Assembly: GCA_018697195.1 (NCBI GenBank)
Contig: CM031857.1
Coordinates: 58,338,149-58,402,148, forward strand
Length of the DNA: 64,000 bases
Source of the DNA: Certhia americana
Taxonomy: Eukaryota; Chordata; Aves; Passeriformes; Certhiidae
Reading direction: 5' to 3'
In this document: positions 13,801 through 25,463 of the stretch, piece after piece
Numbering within the stretch: position 1 is the first letter of the stretch
Layout: every line of letters starts with the position of its first letter
Notes under the pieces: model-generated
Database searches by the model: none
What the model saw: the letters and a program-made list of their open reading frames with translations, nothing else
What the model was told of the DNA's origin: nothing
Program-made: the position numbers and the translations under genes

Positions 13801-14716
13801 GATTTGGTTTAGAGCTATGTCCAAGGTAGAAAGTTAAGCACAGACTTTCCAAACATCTTAGGAAGCAAGTAAAAATGAATAAACTTTCTCTAGTAAAAAC
13901 TAAACAGATTTTTGAAGCCGTACTCAGACTAGGAAATAACCAAGGATAAATAAAGAAGAAAAGTATTATGTGAATATGCACATAACCCATGAATTAGTAT
14001 AGTTTTCTTTCCCTTAATAGTGACTGGACTACAAATAATTTTTTAATCTAATCTAGCCTTTGAGCTAGGAAAGCTAGGTCAATTAGTTCAGGCAGTAAGT
14101 TCTAACAGTGTTTACATTCAGAGGTCCAGCTGCTCCTCCCCAAGAGACATCTATCACATTTGTTAGATTTTAAATGCAAGTTCAATTATATTCAGATATA
14201 TGCTGTGTCCAAAGACCAAGGGGATTAGTGCAAACAGGTTTTATATAAGAGATGCTGTTTGGAAGGATTATTAAGCAACTGAATAAAATTAATGTTATGA
14301 GCTCCTCCTGATGACTTTTTAACATCAGACAAATACCATTTGAATTATTAAGTAATTCTTTATTTCTGCAGAAATCTCATAGATTTAAGAGTTTCTTACA
14401 TAGTGACTTTGCAACGTTATTTTCATTCACCCTTGTTCAAAGGAAAAGATGAGGAAGAAGAAAAAGATGAAGGGAGGTCATTCATAAGAATAGAGCAGAC
14501 AACTCTTGAGTTAACCAAAAGATGAAAGTAAGATATTCAGGTACTGGAGTCTGAGAAGCAAGAATGATAACAGTTAACAGGCCCATTCCATTAATGGGCT
14601 ATGCAAAAGCACTTGACCCAGTTTCTTGGAAGATAGAACCAGAGGCACAAGCCTGAGACTAATCAAATTTCTTACTTGGGATCAAGTCCTGAGAAGCAAA
14701 CGGACTCCTACAGAGC
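10851..14716. other. Unique AT-rich non-coding DNA, no gene seen
   Basis: Contains a T-rich stretch at about 12775-12817. Frames reach 100 codons at most (13688-13990, minus) and are not recognisable. The part from 12818 to about 13100 looks less repetitive and has several homeodomain-type ATTA/TAAT cores; see findings. No transposable element identified. Confidence 0.6.
12775..12817. repeat. T-rich low-complexity stretch
   Basis: Poly-T broken by single A residues, ending in an uninterrupted run of about 17 T. Polymerase slippage sequence; no function inferred. Confidence 0.9.
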
Positions 14717-15181
14717 TGTGGTGGGTTGACTTGGATGCCAGGTGGCCACCAAGACACTAGATAGCTTCCCTCCTCAGTAGTATGGTGGGGAAAGACAACA
14801 AGATGGAAAAAAGCCTTATGAGTCAAAATACAGGCAGTTTAATAAAGCAAAACAAAAGACTGTGCAAATAAGACAAAGAAAACAGAAGTTTCATTCCATG
14901 TTTCCCAGGACTTTAGTAACTATAATAGCTGCTCTGGAAGACAGTGTAATAATTAATTCCCTTCCTTGCTGTCCTGATTATGTCTCCTCCTAAGATTTTG
15001 CCCGGCCTCAGCCTGCTGGTGAGGGTGGAACATTGGATCTATGGCGTTGGTGCTGTGCCAGTCCTGCTCAGCCAAACACTAGTGTATTGGTGACACCCTC
15101 CTACCTACCAGTAAAAAGCACAACACTGTGAGGGCTGCTCTGGGGAAAGTGAACACCACCTCAGACAGACCCAATATAGCA
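14717..15181 (-). mobile_element. Avian ERV LTR (diverged, solo)
   Basis: It starts TGTGGTGGGTTGAC and ends near ATATAGCA. Landmarks match an avian LTR family as I remember it: a GCCAGGTGGCCACCAAG-type start, an internal GCAGTTTAATAAAGCAAAA, a GCCTGCTGGTGAGG segment, then CTGCTCAGCCAAACACTAGT, and a last part reading GGGCTGCTCTGGGGAAAGTG. The usual orientation of the family suggests transcription toward the minus strand. It is about 465 bp, so probably carries internal deletions. I found no matching target-site duplication and no gag, pol or env nearby, so it is probably an old solo LTR or fragment. Confidence 0.65.
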
Positions 15182-15315
15182 ACATTTCAAGTCTGGCTAT
15201 AGAAGGAGTAGGACTTTGTCAAGTGAAGAGGTGCTTTTTTTCTGCATTTCAAGTACCTGAAACGTTCATTTCTATTGGTCTGGGAAATGTAAGTTTAAGG
15301 TTTTACTTTTTTCCC

Positions 15316-15335
15316 TTTTTTTTTTTTTTTTTTTT
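15316..15335. repeat. Poly-T run (20)
   Basis: Uninterrupted run of 20 T preceded by a T/C-rich lead. It lies between an LTR and CR1 fragments. Confidence 0.95.
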
Positions 15336-15717
15336 AATTTTAGTAACATAGGAAGATTTATAGATTTTTAATCAGTATGATTCTCAGTTATTTGTTTAAG
15401 CTTGTGACTTAGAAATACCCAAAAACTGTCTTAGACAAGGTGGTCTGGAGGTCAATGGAACATAGAAGGCTGGAATTCATAGGGACCACTGAGGACTGTG
15501 TAACTCTTTATTAAATGAAAAAAAAATCCCAAAACACAAAAACTAGTCCTGTACCTGCAGTGAATCTGAAGATTCAAAAAGTGTGCTTACATAATTAAGG
15601 AATGCTGGAAATACCTGAGAAATCATGAATAAGACTTATACTTATTACACTGAGAAATTCCTTTAAGAATTAATGATGAGTCAGAGAGATGTTGAAGAAA
15701 ACAGAGGTTAGGATGAT

Positions 15718-15766
15718 AAAATCATATGAAAGCAGAGATTGGAAAGGACCACTGAAGTCTTCAGTC
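15718..15766 (-). mobile_element. Possible CR1 3' tail fragment
   Basis: AATCATATGAAAGCAGAGAT followed by TGGAAAGGACCACTGAAGTC resembles the reverse complement of a CR1 3' end (AATCATAGAAT...GGAAAGGACCTCTGAAG type). It is short and diverged. It lies about 200 bp upstream of a plus-strand CR1. Confidence 0.4.
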
Positions 15767-15962
15767 TTTGAGGTTAGGACAGGATAATGATGTTTAGCAA
15801 ATAGGAGAACAAGAGGAGGTAAGAAAGTGGTGAAAGCAACTTCTAATGCTACTATTAATACTCATGAAGAGAGAAAAATTGTTGCATAAGGGAACAGTAC
15901 CAAGCAGAGAGTGTCAGTAGCAGAAAAGGGAAAAAAAGTGGAAAAGTACCTGAGAGTTTTGG

Positions 15963-16688
15963 TCAGCTGTGTGTGTCCAGCTGACCAAGAGGACCAATGG
16001 CATCATGGTTTGCATCAGAAATAGTCTGGCCAGAAGGATTATGGCAGAGATTTTCTCCCAGTACTTGGCACTGGTGAGGCCACACCTCAAGCCCTGTGTC
16101 CTGTTCTAGGCCACTCACTACAAGAAAGACATTGAGGTGCTGAAGTGAATCCAAAGAAGGGCAAAAATGTCAGTGAAGGGTCTAGAACATGAGTCTGATG
16201 AGGAGTATCTGAGAGAAATGTGATTATTTAGTCAGGAGAAAAGGACATTTGGGACCTTATCACTCTCTACGATTTCTTAAGAAGAGGTTGCAGTGAGATG
16301 GCTGTTTGCCCCTTCAAAGTAACAAGAAAAGTATAAGCAGAAATGGCCTAAGTTGGGCTATTTTAGGAGGTTTAGATTGGATAGAAGAAAAAATTTCATC
16401 ACTGAAAGGGTGGTCAGGCACTGGAATGGGCTGCCCAAGAAAGTGGTGGAGTCACCAATCCTGGAGTTGTTTAAATGTCATGTAAATGTAGCACTTAGGG
16501 ACATGGTTTAATGGTGAACTTGGAAGAACTAGGTTAACAGTCTCTCAATCTTTCCCAACATAAATGGTTCTGTGTTTCTGTATGGAGCTCTTGGGGACAT
16601 TAGTAGTGGACTTGGCAGTGTATAGTTAATATTTGGACTCCATGGTCTTGAAGATCTTTTCTAACACAAATGATTCTATCATTCATAG
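15963..16688 (+). mobile_element. CR1 LINE, 5'-truncated, with duplicated 3' end
   Basis: Plus-strand CR1 covering the end of ORF2 and the 3' UTR. Recognisable CR1 phrases in order are CTGACCAAGAGGACCAATGG, GCACTGGTGAGGCCACACCT, CACTACAAGAAAGACATTGA, GAGGTTTAGATTGGATAGAA, TTTCATCACTGAAAGGGTGG and a terminal AAATGATTCTATCATTC. The reading frame of the reverse-transcriptase C-terminal region is broken by stops, so it is a dead copy. The 3' end appears twice: a first, internally deleted copy at about 16499-16571 and a second at 16594-16688. This may be a tandem duplication, or a second short CR1 inserted at the tail. Confidence 0.9.
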
Positions 16689-16689
16689 A

Positions 16690-19600
16690 TATGAATATAA
16701 TATATTCATAGATTTTATGAAATGGTCATCGGAAGAAAGACAATACCACCATTGTTAAGATCCTCAGGAGTGATAATAAGACTGAGAAGGTGGTTGGCAA
16801 GAAAGTTTCAATTTTTTTAATGTAAGAGGTTCAGAAAAGTGAAAGGAAGAACTTGCAATGCTAATATATATTCTACAAAGGGATAGTGGACTGGCAACAG
16901 AAGCCTAGAAAAACAGTCAGGATTGCATGTATGAAATGCATTATGTCATCAGACAGACAGAAACAAAAGAAAAATAAAGAGAAGTATCACCCTATAAAAG
17001 AAATCACCAAATAATTATACAAAGAAAGCAAAGGTATCACTTAAACTTATAGTCAAAGATATTGTTGGAGAAAAACCATAAAAACTGTATTGCTGGAGGG
17101 AGAAATGTTAGCTGTCTATACATTTTTCCTATGATGCCCTTAACAATATATTTAAAAAAAAAAAGAAAAAAAAAAGAAAAGAAAATCCATTAAAAATCAA
17201 TTATGAGACAAAACAGTGCATGTTTCCAGAAAAATATCATTCAAAACCTACATATATATTATCTATAAAATAGAACTATTAAAGTATTGAAGGAATTAAT
17301 AATATATCATATGCTGAAAAGGTAGAAAACTGGAGTTTTAGTTCACCAATATTTAATGGGGAAACAGGGCAGTTTTCAATAAGTATATGGACATAAAATG
17401 TGGGAAATACCAATTAGTCTACAAGAAAATTCTAGAATAGGAATCAAATGGGATGGAATGTAAATTAGTATAGCTAACATAAAAATAAGATTATGTTGTA
17501 AGGACTTCTCACCAGTGACATTCCAGAATAACGAATTATTGTTATTGCTTTGCTATTATCATGTAAAATAAACCATTTGACTTGTCTTAAATATTTGGGA
17601 GTTTGATTATGTTAGGTGATTTATCCTTAAGAAACATGGAGGCTTAATGAGGTGGAAGGTATTAAGAAATATTATTTGTTCTGAGTCCAAGTTGGAGAGA
17701 AAGTAAAAGCAGAAAAATGGCCAAGCTGACAATGAACAAAATCAGTAGCCTGAAGACCTGTTGTCAGTCATCAGAAATTATATTGAAAGCAATAGAAGAA
17801 AGGCTGAGAATACCAAAATAAATGTAGTTGTAAGCAGGAAACATGCAAAACAGTTTTACTAAATAATTTACATGACAATTGTGTGAAGGCAATTGACTCC
17901 AGTTGATGACTCCATTCCAATTCACCAATTGAACTTAGCTTACTTTAATGCCTGGAGGTACTTCAGAGAAGATTTAGTTACAACAGAGGAAGGAAATTCT
18001 ACAAGTAAGGAGAAAAAAAACCAGAAAGTTTTTAAAATCATTAATCCAGATATTGCAAGACTATTTAAAATTTATGTATTGGATGTGCAATTTCATCTGA
18101 AAAACCCCAGGTATCTGAAGAAAATTATCTAAGATTAATTTTTATGGGTTTTTGTATGGGATTTAGTTCTTTTCACCTGAGCTAACATTTTGCTATTTTT
18201 AACTCGTGGTGCACAACATAACTTGAAAAATAATGAATTTGAGGACACATGTTTCAGTTAGAGATAAAAAAGCAAGGAAAAACCCAAATAACATTGCCCT
18301 TGCCTTTGAGGTTAGCTGAAAAGGGACTTTGTATGTGGTGAGCTATACATATTGATTTTGTTGAATGGATATGGCCTGGTATTCCAAAATAATGGTGGTA
18401 TTTTTATTCCACCAAAAGAGGAAATTGCAAGTAAGGAGGGAGCATATTTCTGACTAACTTCTAGGAACTTAGTCAGTTGTCTCAGAGGCACAGCTCTGGC
18501 TTCCCGGAGCACACTAACCATTTCAGGACAAAGATCATTATGCAGTAGCTACCTTCCCTTACTCAGATACAGACAGTATATAAGGTTACATTGGCAGCAA
18601 AAGGAGTGTCCACCTTTAAAGTGAGGAGATGACAGACGGTGTGCTGCAGAACACCTTTGAAAGGGAAGACAGGCAGATAAATATCTTATTTTCCAGTTTT
18701 TTGCTGAGGGAAGAGAGGGTAAGGACATGAGGGAAGAGAGGGTAAGGACATGAAGCAAGAGGGGGCTGAGGAGCTAAACAACAGTATGATGAACTACCAC
18801 TATCTTTCCACCATTATTAAGAGCTGACTACATCTCATTAGGTTATCATTCTTTTTTAAATGTTGGTTTATTTTAGTTGATGCAATACCCAATATTTTCC
18901 TATCTTTAGGATAAACTTGAAATGTCAGTATTTATTGTGATGTTAATTCTCTGGGAACACATCATCATAGTTTCAGATGGTGTGGATCTGCTGAAGTCAG
19001 TAGAGCTTTTAGTATTGTTTATCATTGTCAGTGCAGAAGAGCTGAGGCTATGTAAGAGGTGGACTAATTGCCACTTAGGGGTATGCCAGGACAGAACTGG
19101 GACCATACAGCCAATCCACCTGTCACAGAGCACTTGAGTAAAGGTTAAACTCATGGTTCAACAGCCTCTAGTTTGTACTAGCAGAAATCTGTACTGGCAC
19201 TAATGTGGAATTATATATTTATCTGTGTGTAAACTAACAATACAGGGTCATAGTACACCTCAGATTTGTTGCACAGTTTATTTAAGATCTCCAAAAAGAA
19301 ACACATATCTTCATATGAATAATGAAATCATTTAAATTAGCAGACAAAATCAAAGACTGAGCTCTTGAAAATAAGCTATACACCTAAAAGCACTTTGGGG
19401 AGATTTGCCACATCATAGTTCAATAAATATAAAGAAAGATGCATGTTATAAAATCTAGACTATTAATGAAAACAGGGACTGTATACCTTGATATCATTGC
19501 TTTTCCTTTTTCTTAATTTTCCATCATAATATTTTATTCTAATTTTCTTTTTCTCAGTTTTGAACCCAATTGATTAAGTTTTTAGATAAAATATTCCATT

Positions 19601-20735
19601 CTTTGCAGAAAAATAAAAATATTTGAGAATATTTTATCTTTGTGTATATTGTATCTTCCATATGTTCTGTACCTATAATTAGAGTTTTGAAAAACTAACC
19701 TTTTTAATAATTAATACAGTATGTCAAGGAAATGACATATGATTCAGCTTAAAGATAATGAATAATTATGAATGATACTAATGATCCCTTAATGTTAATG
19801 TCATTCTGCTAATTTAATATGGCAATTAATTTTGCACAAGAAACACATGCAGGTGCTTTGAATAATTTTTTGAAAAATCTTAATTTCCTAACTCTCTTGA
19901 TAGTTTTGCAAATTTAGAATTAATATTGAGTAACTTTCATAGTAAGTTTTAGTTTAATATATTATTGCCATAACAACCACTTAACAGTTGGAGAACAGCT
20001 CTACATTAATAGTTTTTATGGCTATATACATTAATTATATTTAGGATGATTGCTGTGGGTAAACTTACTCCACTGATGGTCTTAAATTAACGAAATCATA
20101 ACACGGCTCATTTCCTACATAAATTATGTGTCATGATTTGCTATGTTTGTGAGAATATTGACTTTGAGGACTTGGCAAACATCTTAAGGACCCGTCATCA
20201 ATGTCGTTTTCAAATTGAATGGGTACTGATAGATGAAGTGCTTTATGTGGAAATGTATCTCATGCTGCAATTTCATGGACAGTACTACGCTCTTGCTCAA
20301 AGCAAGGTCAAATAGGCTCTTGTCTGTAGCTGAAATTCATAACAGGTGTTTATAATAGTAGCATTCTTTGGGCCACCTAAAGAAAAAGAAGTATAAAACT
20401 CCAACTTTAATTGAACTTAGAAAAAGTAATTGTTGTATAAGTTAGTCAGATAGCATCTACCACTGTTTTATTCAAAAGGGTAGACAAATCTCTCAATACA
20501 TTTACTGTCATGTGTTCAACAGCATTACTAAGTGTGTAGTGTTTGGTCAAATGAAGTGTGCCTATTGCTACACAACATAATGGAAGGTAGATATGACCCA
20601 CCTGTACATATACCCATAGTCTTTTGGGATAATATTGCTGCACAGATATCAACAACAAACAATATTGTCTTCAGAAATGAGATTTGTTTTTCAGCTGACT
20701 TGGCAAATTACTCTTTTTACGCTCCATCTTACCCA
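16690..20735. other. Unique AT-rich non-coding DNA, no gene seen
   Basis: Includes an A-rich stretch at about 17152-17184 and a 23-bp tandem duplication at 18706-18751. A 79-codon plus-strand frame (17893-18132) was inspected: it has no recognisable domain, no neighbouring exon signals and ordinary composition, so it is not called. The same applies to a 60-codon frame at 20133-20315. Confidence 0.6.
18706..18751. repeat. 23-bp exact tandem duplication
   Basis: Two identical 23-bp purine-rich units lie at 18706-18728 and 18729-18751; each starts GAGGGAAGAGAGG and ends GGACAT. Exact identity suggests a recent slippage or duplication event, so the locus may be polymorphic. Confidence 0.95.
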
Positions 20736-20736
20736 T
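20732..20736. repeat. Target-site duplication, left copy (CCCAT)
   Basis: CCCAT directly precedes the TGTCGTGG start of the LTR and is repeated exactly at 21432-21436 after its CA end. With the adjacent A the repeat reads ACCCAT on both sides (6 bp), but a canonical TG...CA LTR implies 5 bp. Confidence 0.85.
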
Positions 20737-21431
20737 TGTCGTGGTTTGAATGACAGGTGCCTGCTAAGGAAGGCAGGAGCCTCCTTTGTAATGGAGAATT
20801 TAGACCTCCTCTCTTTGAATTATTATAACTCTTGGACTTAAGGGGCTCTCAGATAATAAGAATAACAGTTCTTTATTAGGGGAACTAAAATAAACAATAA
20901 ACCAAAAAATGCATGCAGTAAGACAAACAATTTACAAACAAGAAAAATAAACAATTAAAACCCACTGACAGGGTCAGGATCCAACCTGACACCCTGTGGG
21001 TCAGGGTGTTGGTGGCAGTCCCATTCAATGGTGGCTGCAGTCCTAGTGATAGATGTGGCTCTGTTGAAGTGATGTTCCTGTAGAAAGAGTGGAGTCTTTT
21101 GCTGAAGGTCCAGTGGTGATAGATGGGCCTGGTCTTCCTCAGAATCCAGTGGAAAAGGCTGCCTTGGTGTTCCAACTCCCTGATTTTTACCCCCTGGCTG
21201 GAGCATTTCCCAGTGGGATGATGTAATTCTCTCAGTGAGACTCACTGGCCCATTAGCAGAAGATCTCTCCCTGGAGGGAGGCTGGGTTGTGGAAGAGATA
21301 AAAAAACTGCCCCAGCAGGTTTTTGACAGTTGGCCATTGACAGACAATTACAGCACCACACACACCCCAGTTTCATCAGATGATGATAGAATACACAGTT
21401 TGGGTTACATTTTGCACTGCAATCCATGACA
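20737..21431 (-). mobile_element. Solo ERV LTR, 695 bp, with target-site duplication
   Basis: Starts TGTCGTGG and ends CCATGACA, an 8-bp inverted repeat with one mismatch, flanked by identical CCCAT. Internal sequence resembles a passerine LTR as I remember it: GTTCTTTATTAGGGGAACT, CCAAAAAATGCATGCAGTAA, ACCCACTGACAGGGTCAGGA, CCTGTGGGTCAGGGTGTTGG, GATGGGCCTGGTCTTCCTC and GCCCATTAGCAGAAGATCTC. Transcription is probably toward the minus strand: AATAAA on the minus strand at 20872-20877 lies 135 bp from that end, and a decayed TATA-like GGTAAAAATC (21182-21191) lies about 310 bp upstream of it. No internal retroviral genes are present, so LTR-LTR recombination is inferred. Frames inside it (96 and 130 codons on minus, 64 on plus) are not genes. 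Confidence 0.9.
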
Positions 21432-21436
21432 CCCAT
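21432..21436. repeat. Target-site duplication, right copy (CCCAT)
   Basis: Exact copy of 20732-20736 immediately after the LTR. Confidence 0.85.
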
Positions 21437-22826
21437 CCAGTATACCCATACCAGCATTAGATAGTATAGACTAGATAGTTATCTGGATTAAGATAGATAA
21501 AAAATTTATACATTCATGGTGGAGGAAGAGTCTCTTTGCCCTTCATTGTATATACTTTGTTGTTCAGCAGTCATCAATTTGCTCACCTGTTTTTGCGAAT
21601 ACACTTTGTCCACAACTTTCTGTGACATTTCATTTGTGTCATGTCTTCTAAATCCTTTCTACATCACCCCAAAAAAACCTTTTAGTATAGTTGAACTGAA
21701 ACTAACAAGATTTGTAAAGTGCTATATTAAGGCTCTAATAACAGGAATGGATTTCTGTCCATTATAAAATCTCTCTTCCTCTTATACCCTACATTGTATC
21801 TCATCTTGGCCTTTTTTTTAAGGAAGCAAGAAAAGCTAGGTTTATTTAGCCTCATTTCCCTAGAAACTGTCCCTGACCCTACACAGGTGCCTATAACATA
21901 TTATATTAATTTTTCTCCCAAGTGCATACCCTTTATCTTCGCTGACTGTAGGGGATATACATGAATTACCAATACAATTTTTGATAACTAAAGGTATCTA
22001 GGAAAATTTCAATCATATTATTGATCTTGACACTATGGTGCATCTATCTGAGAATTCATAAGATTTTGTCCATTAATATATTTATTGATTTTAATATATT
22101 AATGCTATTTATTGTAAAATTTATTAAATGTCATGACATTGATTTCAACTTCGTACTGTAAAGGATCAGGCTATGTTTTAGAACATTTAATAGATAAATT
22201 GACCCTAAAAAAGCAATGATCTTAGTCGTCCTTGTGTCTTGTATATCTTTAAAAAGAGATTCCTTAATTGAAAGAAAGAAGCAGAAGAATTGACTTCTTT
22301 TTTACCTTATTTATGTTCAACAGCTTGATTATATGCTTAAAATCAAAGAGAGACTGGAATGTGATTTTCATATTTATGTTTGTGCTTGACTTTGAATTTT
22401 GTTATAGAAGTCACTGTGAAAGAAGCAATAGGGAATTTCACAAGGAAAAGTTAAAGTCACTCTCCTGACTCTAAAATATTCAAACAACCTAAGGCTGTAA
22501 ACCCTTTTTCTTTTCTTAATGTCAAAGAACAATTTTGCAATGCTATTGTAACATAGGCTTTATCAAACATATTCAAAATTAAGTATCTGAATGCTGGCTC
22601 CAAGTGTTAAAAATAGCTTAAAATCTTAGGAGATTTTGGACCATACAAGGTAATTTCTTTACTTTTTAGATTGTAAACTTTCTTCATTTTGAGCCTGAAT
22701 TTTCATGATGATATTTTCATTTCCCATAGATATGAAAAATTCCATAAACATGCTGGCATGAAATAATTTCCCATAGCGTAAAGGCTATAATTTAACATGC
22801 TGAACTTCAGGAAAAAGCCTTAAGGG

Positions 22827-22846
22827 AAAAAAAAAAAAAAAAAAAA
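22827..22846. repeat. Poly-A run (20)
   Basis: Uninterrupted 20-A run. No retroposed sequence with clear target-site duplication was recognised upstream of it. Confidence 0.95.
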
Positions 22847-23110
22847 GAATCAAAAGGGCTGACACAGTTTTGTCTTCAAACCCAATTATTGGCCTATTGT
22901 ATATTAAAAGCAACATAAAATTATAATTATGAGTTGCAATATGAGTTGCTCATATCACAATGTCTAACATTGAGACATCATCTGCATTGCATGTGATACT
23001 GCCCTTTTGCATTTTATCTATCAATGCTAAAGGAGAATCAAAATGCAAAAGGAAAGGAAACCCACATCTCCAGACTTAGAGCAGTAGTCTTTCATCATGT
23101 CATATGCAAG

Positions 23111-23157
23111 CAATCAAGCATTCAAGTGCAATCAAGCATTCAAATACAATCAATAGG
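23111..23157. repeat. 18-bp tandem repeat, about 2.5 copies
   Basis: Units CAATCAAGCATTCAAGTG (23111-23128) and CAATCAAGCATTCAAATA (23129-23146) are followed by a partial third CAATCAATAGG. There are no spacers, so it is not CRISPR-like. Confidence 0.93.
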
Positions 23158-24374
23158 ACATTGGTGGAAGACCTTACTCCCCTCAAAATTTGCTTTAAAT
23201 AAAGGTTTATGATTTTCTTCATGAAAATGAGGAAATAGAAGGTAAATCAAGGCATTTTAATCATTAGGTATCATATTAATCATTGTTTAGTCTCATGTTT
23301 GACAGGGACATATAGGTTTAGATAGCATAGGTCTGTGATAAACTTAGAGGGATCCCACTGAACATGTTTGAGATACCTGCCCTTCTGGGTGAAAAGTAAA
23401 GTGCATTGGTAAACCACTCCTGGGTGAACCCCTTATGTACAGAAGATAGCAGGTCCGGTGATCCTCTAGCATGGACTGAGTTCTGCAGTGCCTGCATAGT
23501 ATTTTTGTGCTTCTGCACAGATGCTGGGCATCCAAGGGTTGTTGAGGTAACAAAAATAAATTTACTCGCATTTAAATAAAATAATAATATTCCTTGCATT
23601 TAATTTGTGGTTTTGTGATTGTTTCTGTTGTCCTACCTGACACTGGGGAGTGTCTCAAACGCTTTCCTGCTATGAGGTAGAATATCCCCCCAGAAGACAT
23701 ATACATGAATGAGGATTCCTCAGAATGACATTTTTTTGATTGGCTATTAATAAGGACAGTTTACACCAAAGATGCATGTCTTTAGGTTGATTTCATCCCA
23801 GTTAACTTAGACATCTGAAACTAAGTCTGTATTGTAGTTAACAAAACACCTTTCATATAAATGGAAAGAAACAGACCTTTTGGAGGTTGTGTGTCACTTT
23901 TAGAGAAACATTTAAGGCACATGAGTAATTTTTAGCTAGTGCCTGTATTGATAGTTAAAACCAAAGTGAGTTTAAACCAAATAATTAACCTTTGGTTCTT
24001 TACAAGTATTGAAGTAAACCCCTATATTATAAGTTTATCCATCTGAACAAGTACTTTTGTTTGTCTTACTATTTATCTTGGTATCAATAAACACCTATTT
24101 ACTTTTGGTGATGTGTAACAGATTCAGAGAAATCTGTTCAGAAGAATAGAGCAGTTCAGAACAAAACCCCTTGCACTGCTTCCTTGCATGTGGATTAGAA
24201 CTCTTAGAAAAAAAAATTATTATTTGGGGTCTTCTGCAAATGGCATTTATCTGTCATTTTGACACATCTTGAAGAAAAAACATGAACTCGGACATTTATG
24301 TAACATACAAATCTGACATTTTTTATCTTCTGAGTGATTCTTTTTTGTTTGTCTGCAGGTTCTAGGTGAATAGG

Positions 24375-24478
24375 TTGTAAGCTATTATGGACAGGGGCTG
24401 TGGGCCCTTAGTATGGTTGAGTTACATGTGAGCGATTTAGGTACTGCCAGAGAGCAAATAAATAATTTTAGTTATGGG
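24375..24478 (+). mobile_element. Possible ancient amniote repeat relic
   Basis: The stretch reads TTGTAAGCTATTATGGACAG, GGGCTGTGGGCCC, TTAGGTACTGCC and GCAAATAAATAAT. This order resembles an old interspersed-repeat 3' end common in reptile genomes (TTGTAAGCTCTTTGGGGCAG...GGCGCTAC...AATACAAATAAATAAT), recalled from memory. Divergence is high and I cannot name the family. An acceptor-like polypyrimidine tract ending TCTGCAG (24354-24359) lies just upstream, so a 3'-terminal exon of a non-coding RNA is an alternative. Confidence 0.35.
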
Positions 24479-24479
24479 C

Positions 24480-25460
24480 CCTGTACCACACTTCCAAGGA
24501 TATTATGTGAAGGACCATTGTTCTCCCTAGCAGCTTAAGCTTTCCTATTCTGAGAAACCCATAAATTTTAAGGTTTTAGTACATTTTAGTACAGAACTAC
24601 ATTTAGCAGATAATTATATACTATTTGGCAAGTATTTCCACTCCGAAGCTGCACTATTAAGACAGCATGCTTTCATTTGGTTTAATCACATCACTGCTAC
24701 TACAAAAGGTCAGAATGGAGCAAAACATCTCTTCTATTGCTCCACATTACTGACACATTTGTCCATTAAAAAGTCAGCGTGCAGGAGAAAACTGGTTTTA
24801 TGTTATGGAACAGACCTGTTAAATTACAGAGATTACAGATATTGAAAATACAATATTTTCTCCAGGACATCTTGATGTACACAGATTTCTTCTTTCTAAC
24901 TTAATAAAAAAAGTAATGAAAGAGTTAAGGGTCTTAATTAGGGTTTTTTGTTGTTGTTGGGTTTCTGTTGGGGTTTTTTTGTGATATAGCAACATCTATT
25001 TTTTAGACTTTTGCTTTTGGATTGCATTTTCAAACCTCATTAAAAATATAAGTCCTTATTTTCATAGTTTCATCATATTTAACATATTTAATATATATAA
25101 CCATCAATAGATGTGAAAAGCACGATAAAATAAGAAATTACTATGCAATTTTAAATGGCAATGAAAGTTAGAAGAGCTTTTTAAAATTCCAGAGAAAAGT
25201 ATATCCAGCATTTTAGTACTAATTGCATTCTTCTGGCTTCACATTTTAGATTTTAACAATATGTATATGTACTGACAGTAGTTCTGCAATATTTGTGACA
25301 TGTTATAACCTTGTATGACATCTCTTTATTTCCCAGCATCTGTCTTAGAATAACTTAATGAAAAGCTTACAGATGACACAGTCCCAGACAGTTTATCAAA
25401 TTGCATTCAGAACCAGGTCAAGATGTTCTGGAATACAAAGTCCATGACAATTCTAAGGTT
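24480..25460. other. Unique AT-rich non-coding DNA
   Basis: No frame above 60 codons and no recognised repeat beyond short T/G-rich runs (about 24941-24980). Nothing further is seen. Confidence 0.6.
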
Positions 25461-25463
25461 ATA

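Larger units (their letters stand above)
21437..24374. other. Unique AT-rich non-coding DNA, no gene seen
   Basis: Contains poly-A (22827-22846) and an 18-bp imperfect tandem repeat (23111-23157). A patch at 23340-23540 is slightly richer in GC but unrecognised; its two overlapping minus-strand frames of 93 and 75 codons are not credible genes. Confidence 0.6.

Noticed and set aside
15963..16154. 63-codon minus-strand frame
   Set aside because: Antisense to the CR1 reverse-transcriptase region.
17893..18132. 79-codon plus-strand frame with ordinary-looking amino-acid composition
   Set aside because: No recognisable domain, no splice or promoter context, and a length expected by chance in 64 kb on two strands.
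20885..21457. Several frames of 64-130 codons
   Set aside because: They lie within, or run just past the edge of, the solo LTR. They do not encode known retroviral proteins.
22827..22846. Poly-A run as the tail of a processed pseudogene
   Set aside because: No recognisable mRNA-derived sequence upstream and no flanking direct repeat found.
23111..23157. Regular short repeats that could suggest a CRISPR-like array
   Set aside because: The units are contiguous without spacers, only about 2.5 copies, and the DNA is vertebrate.
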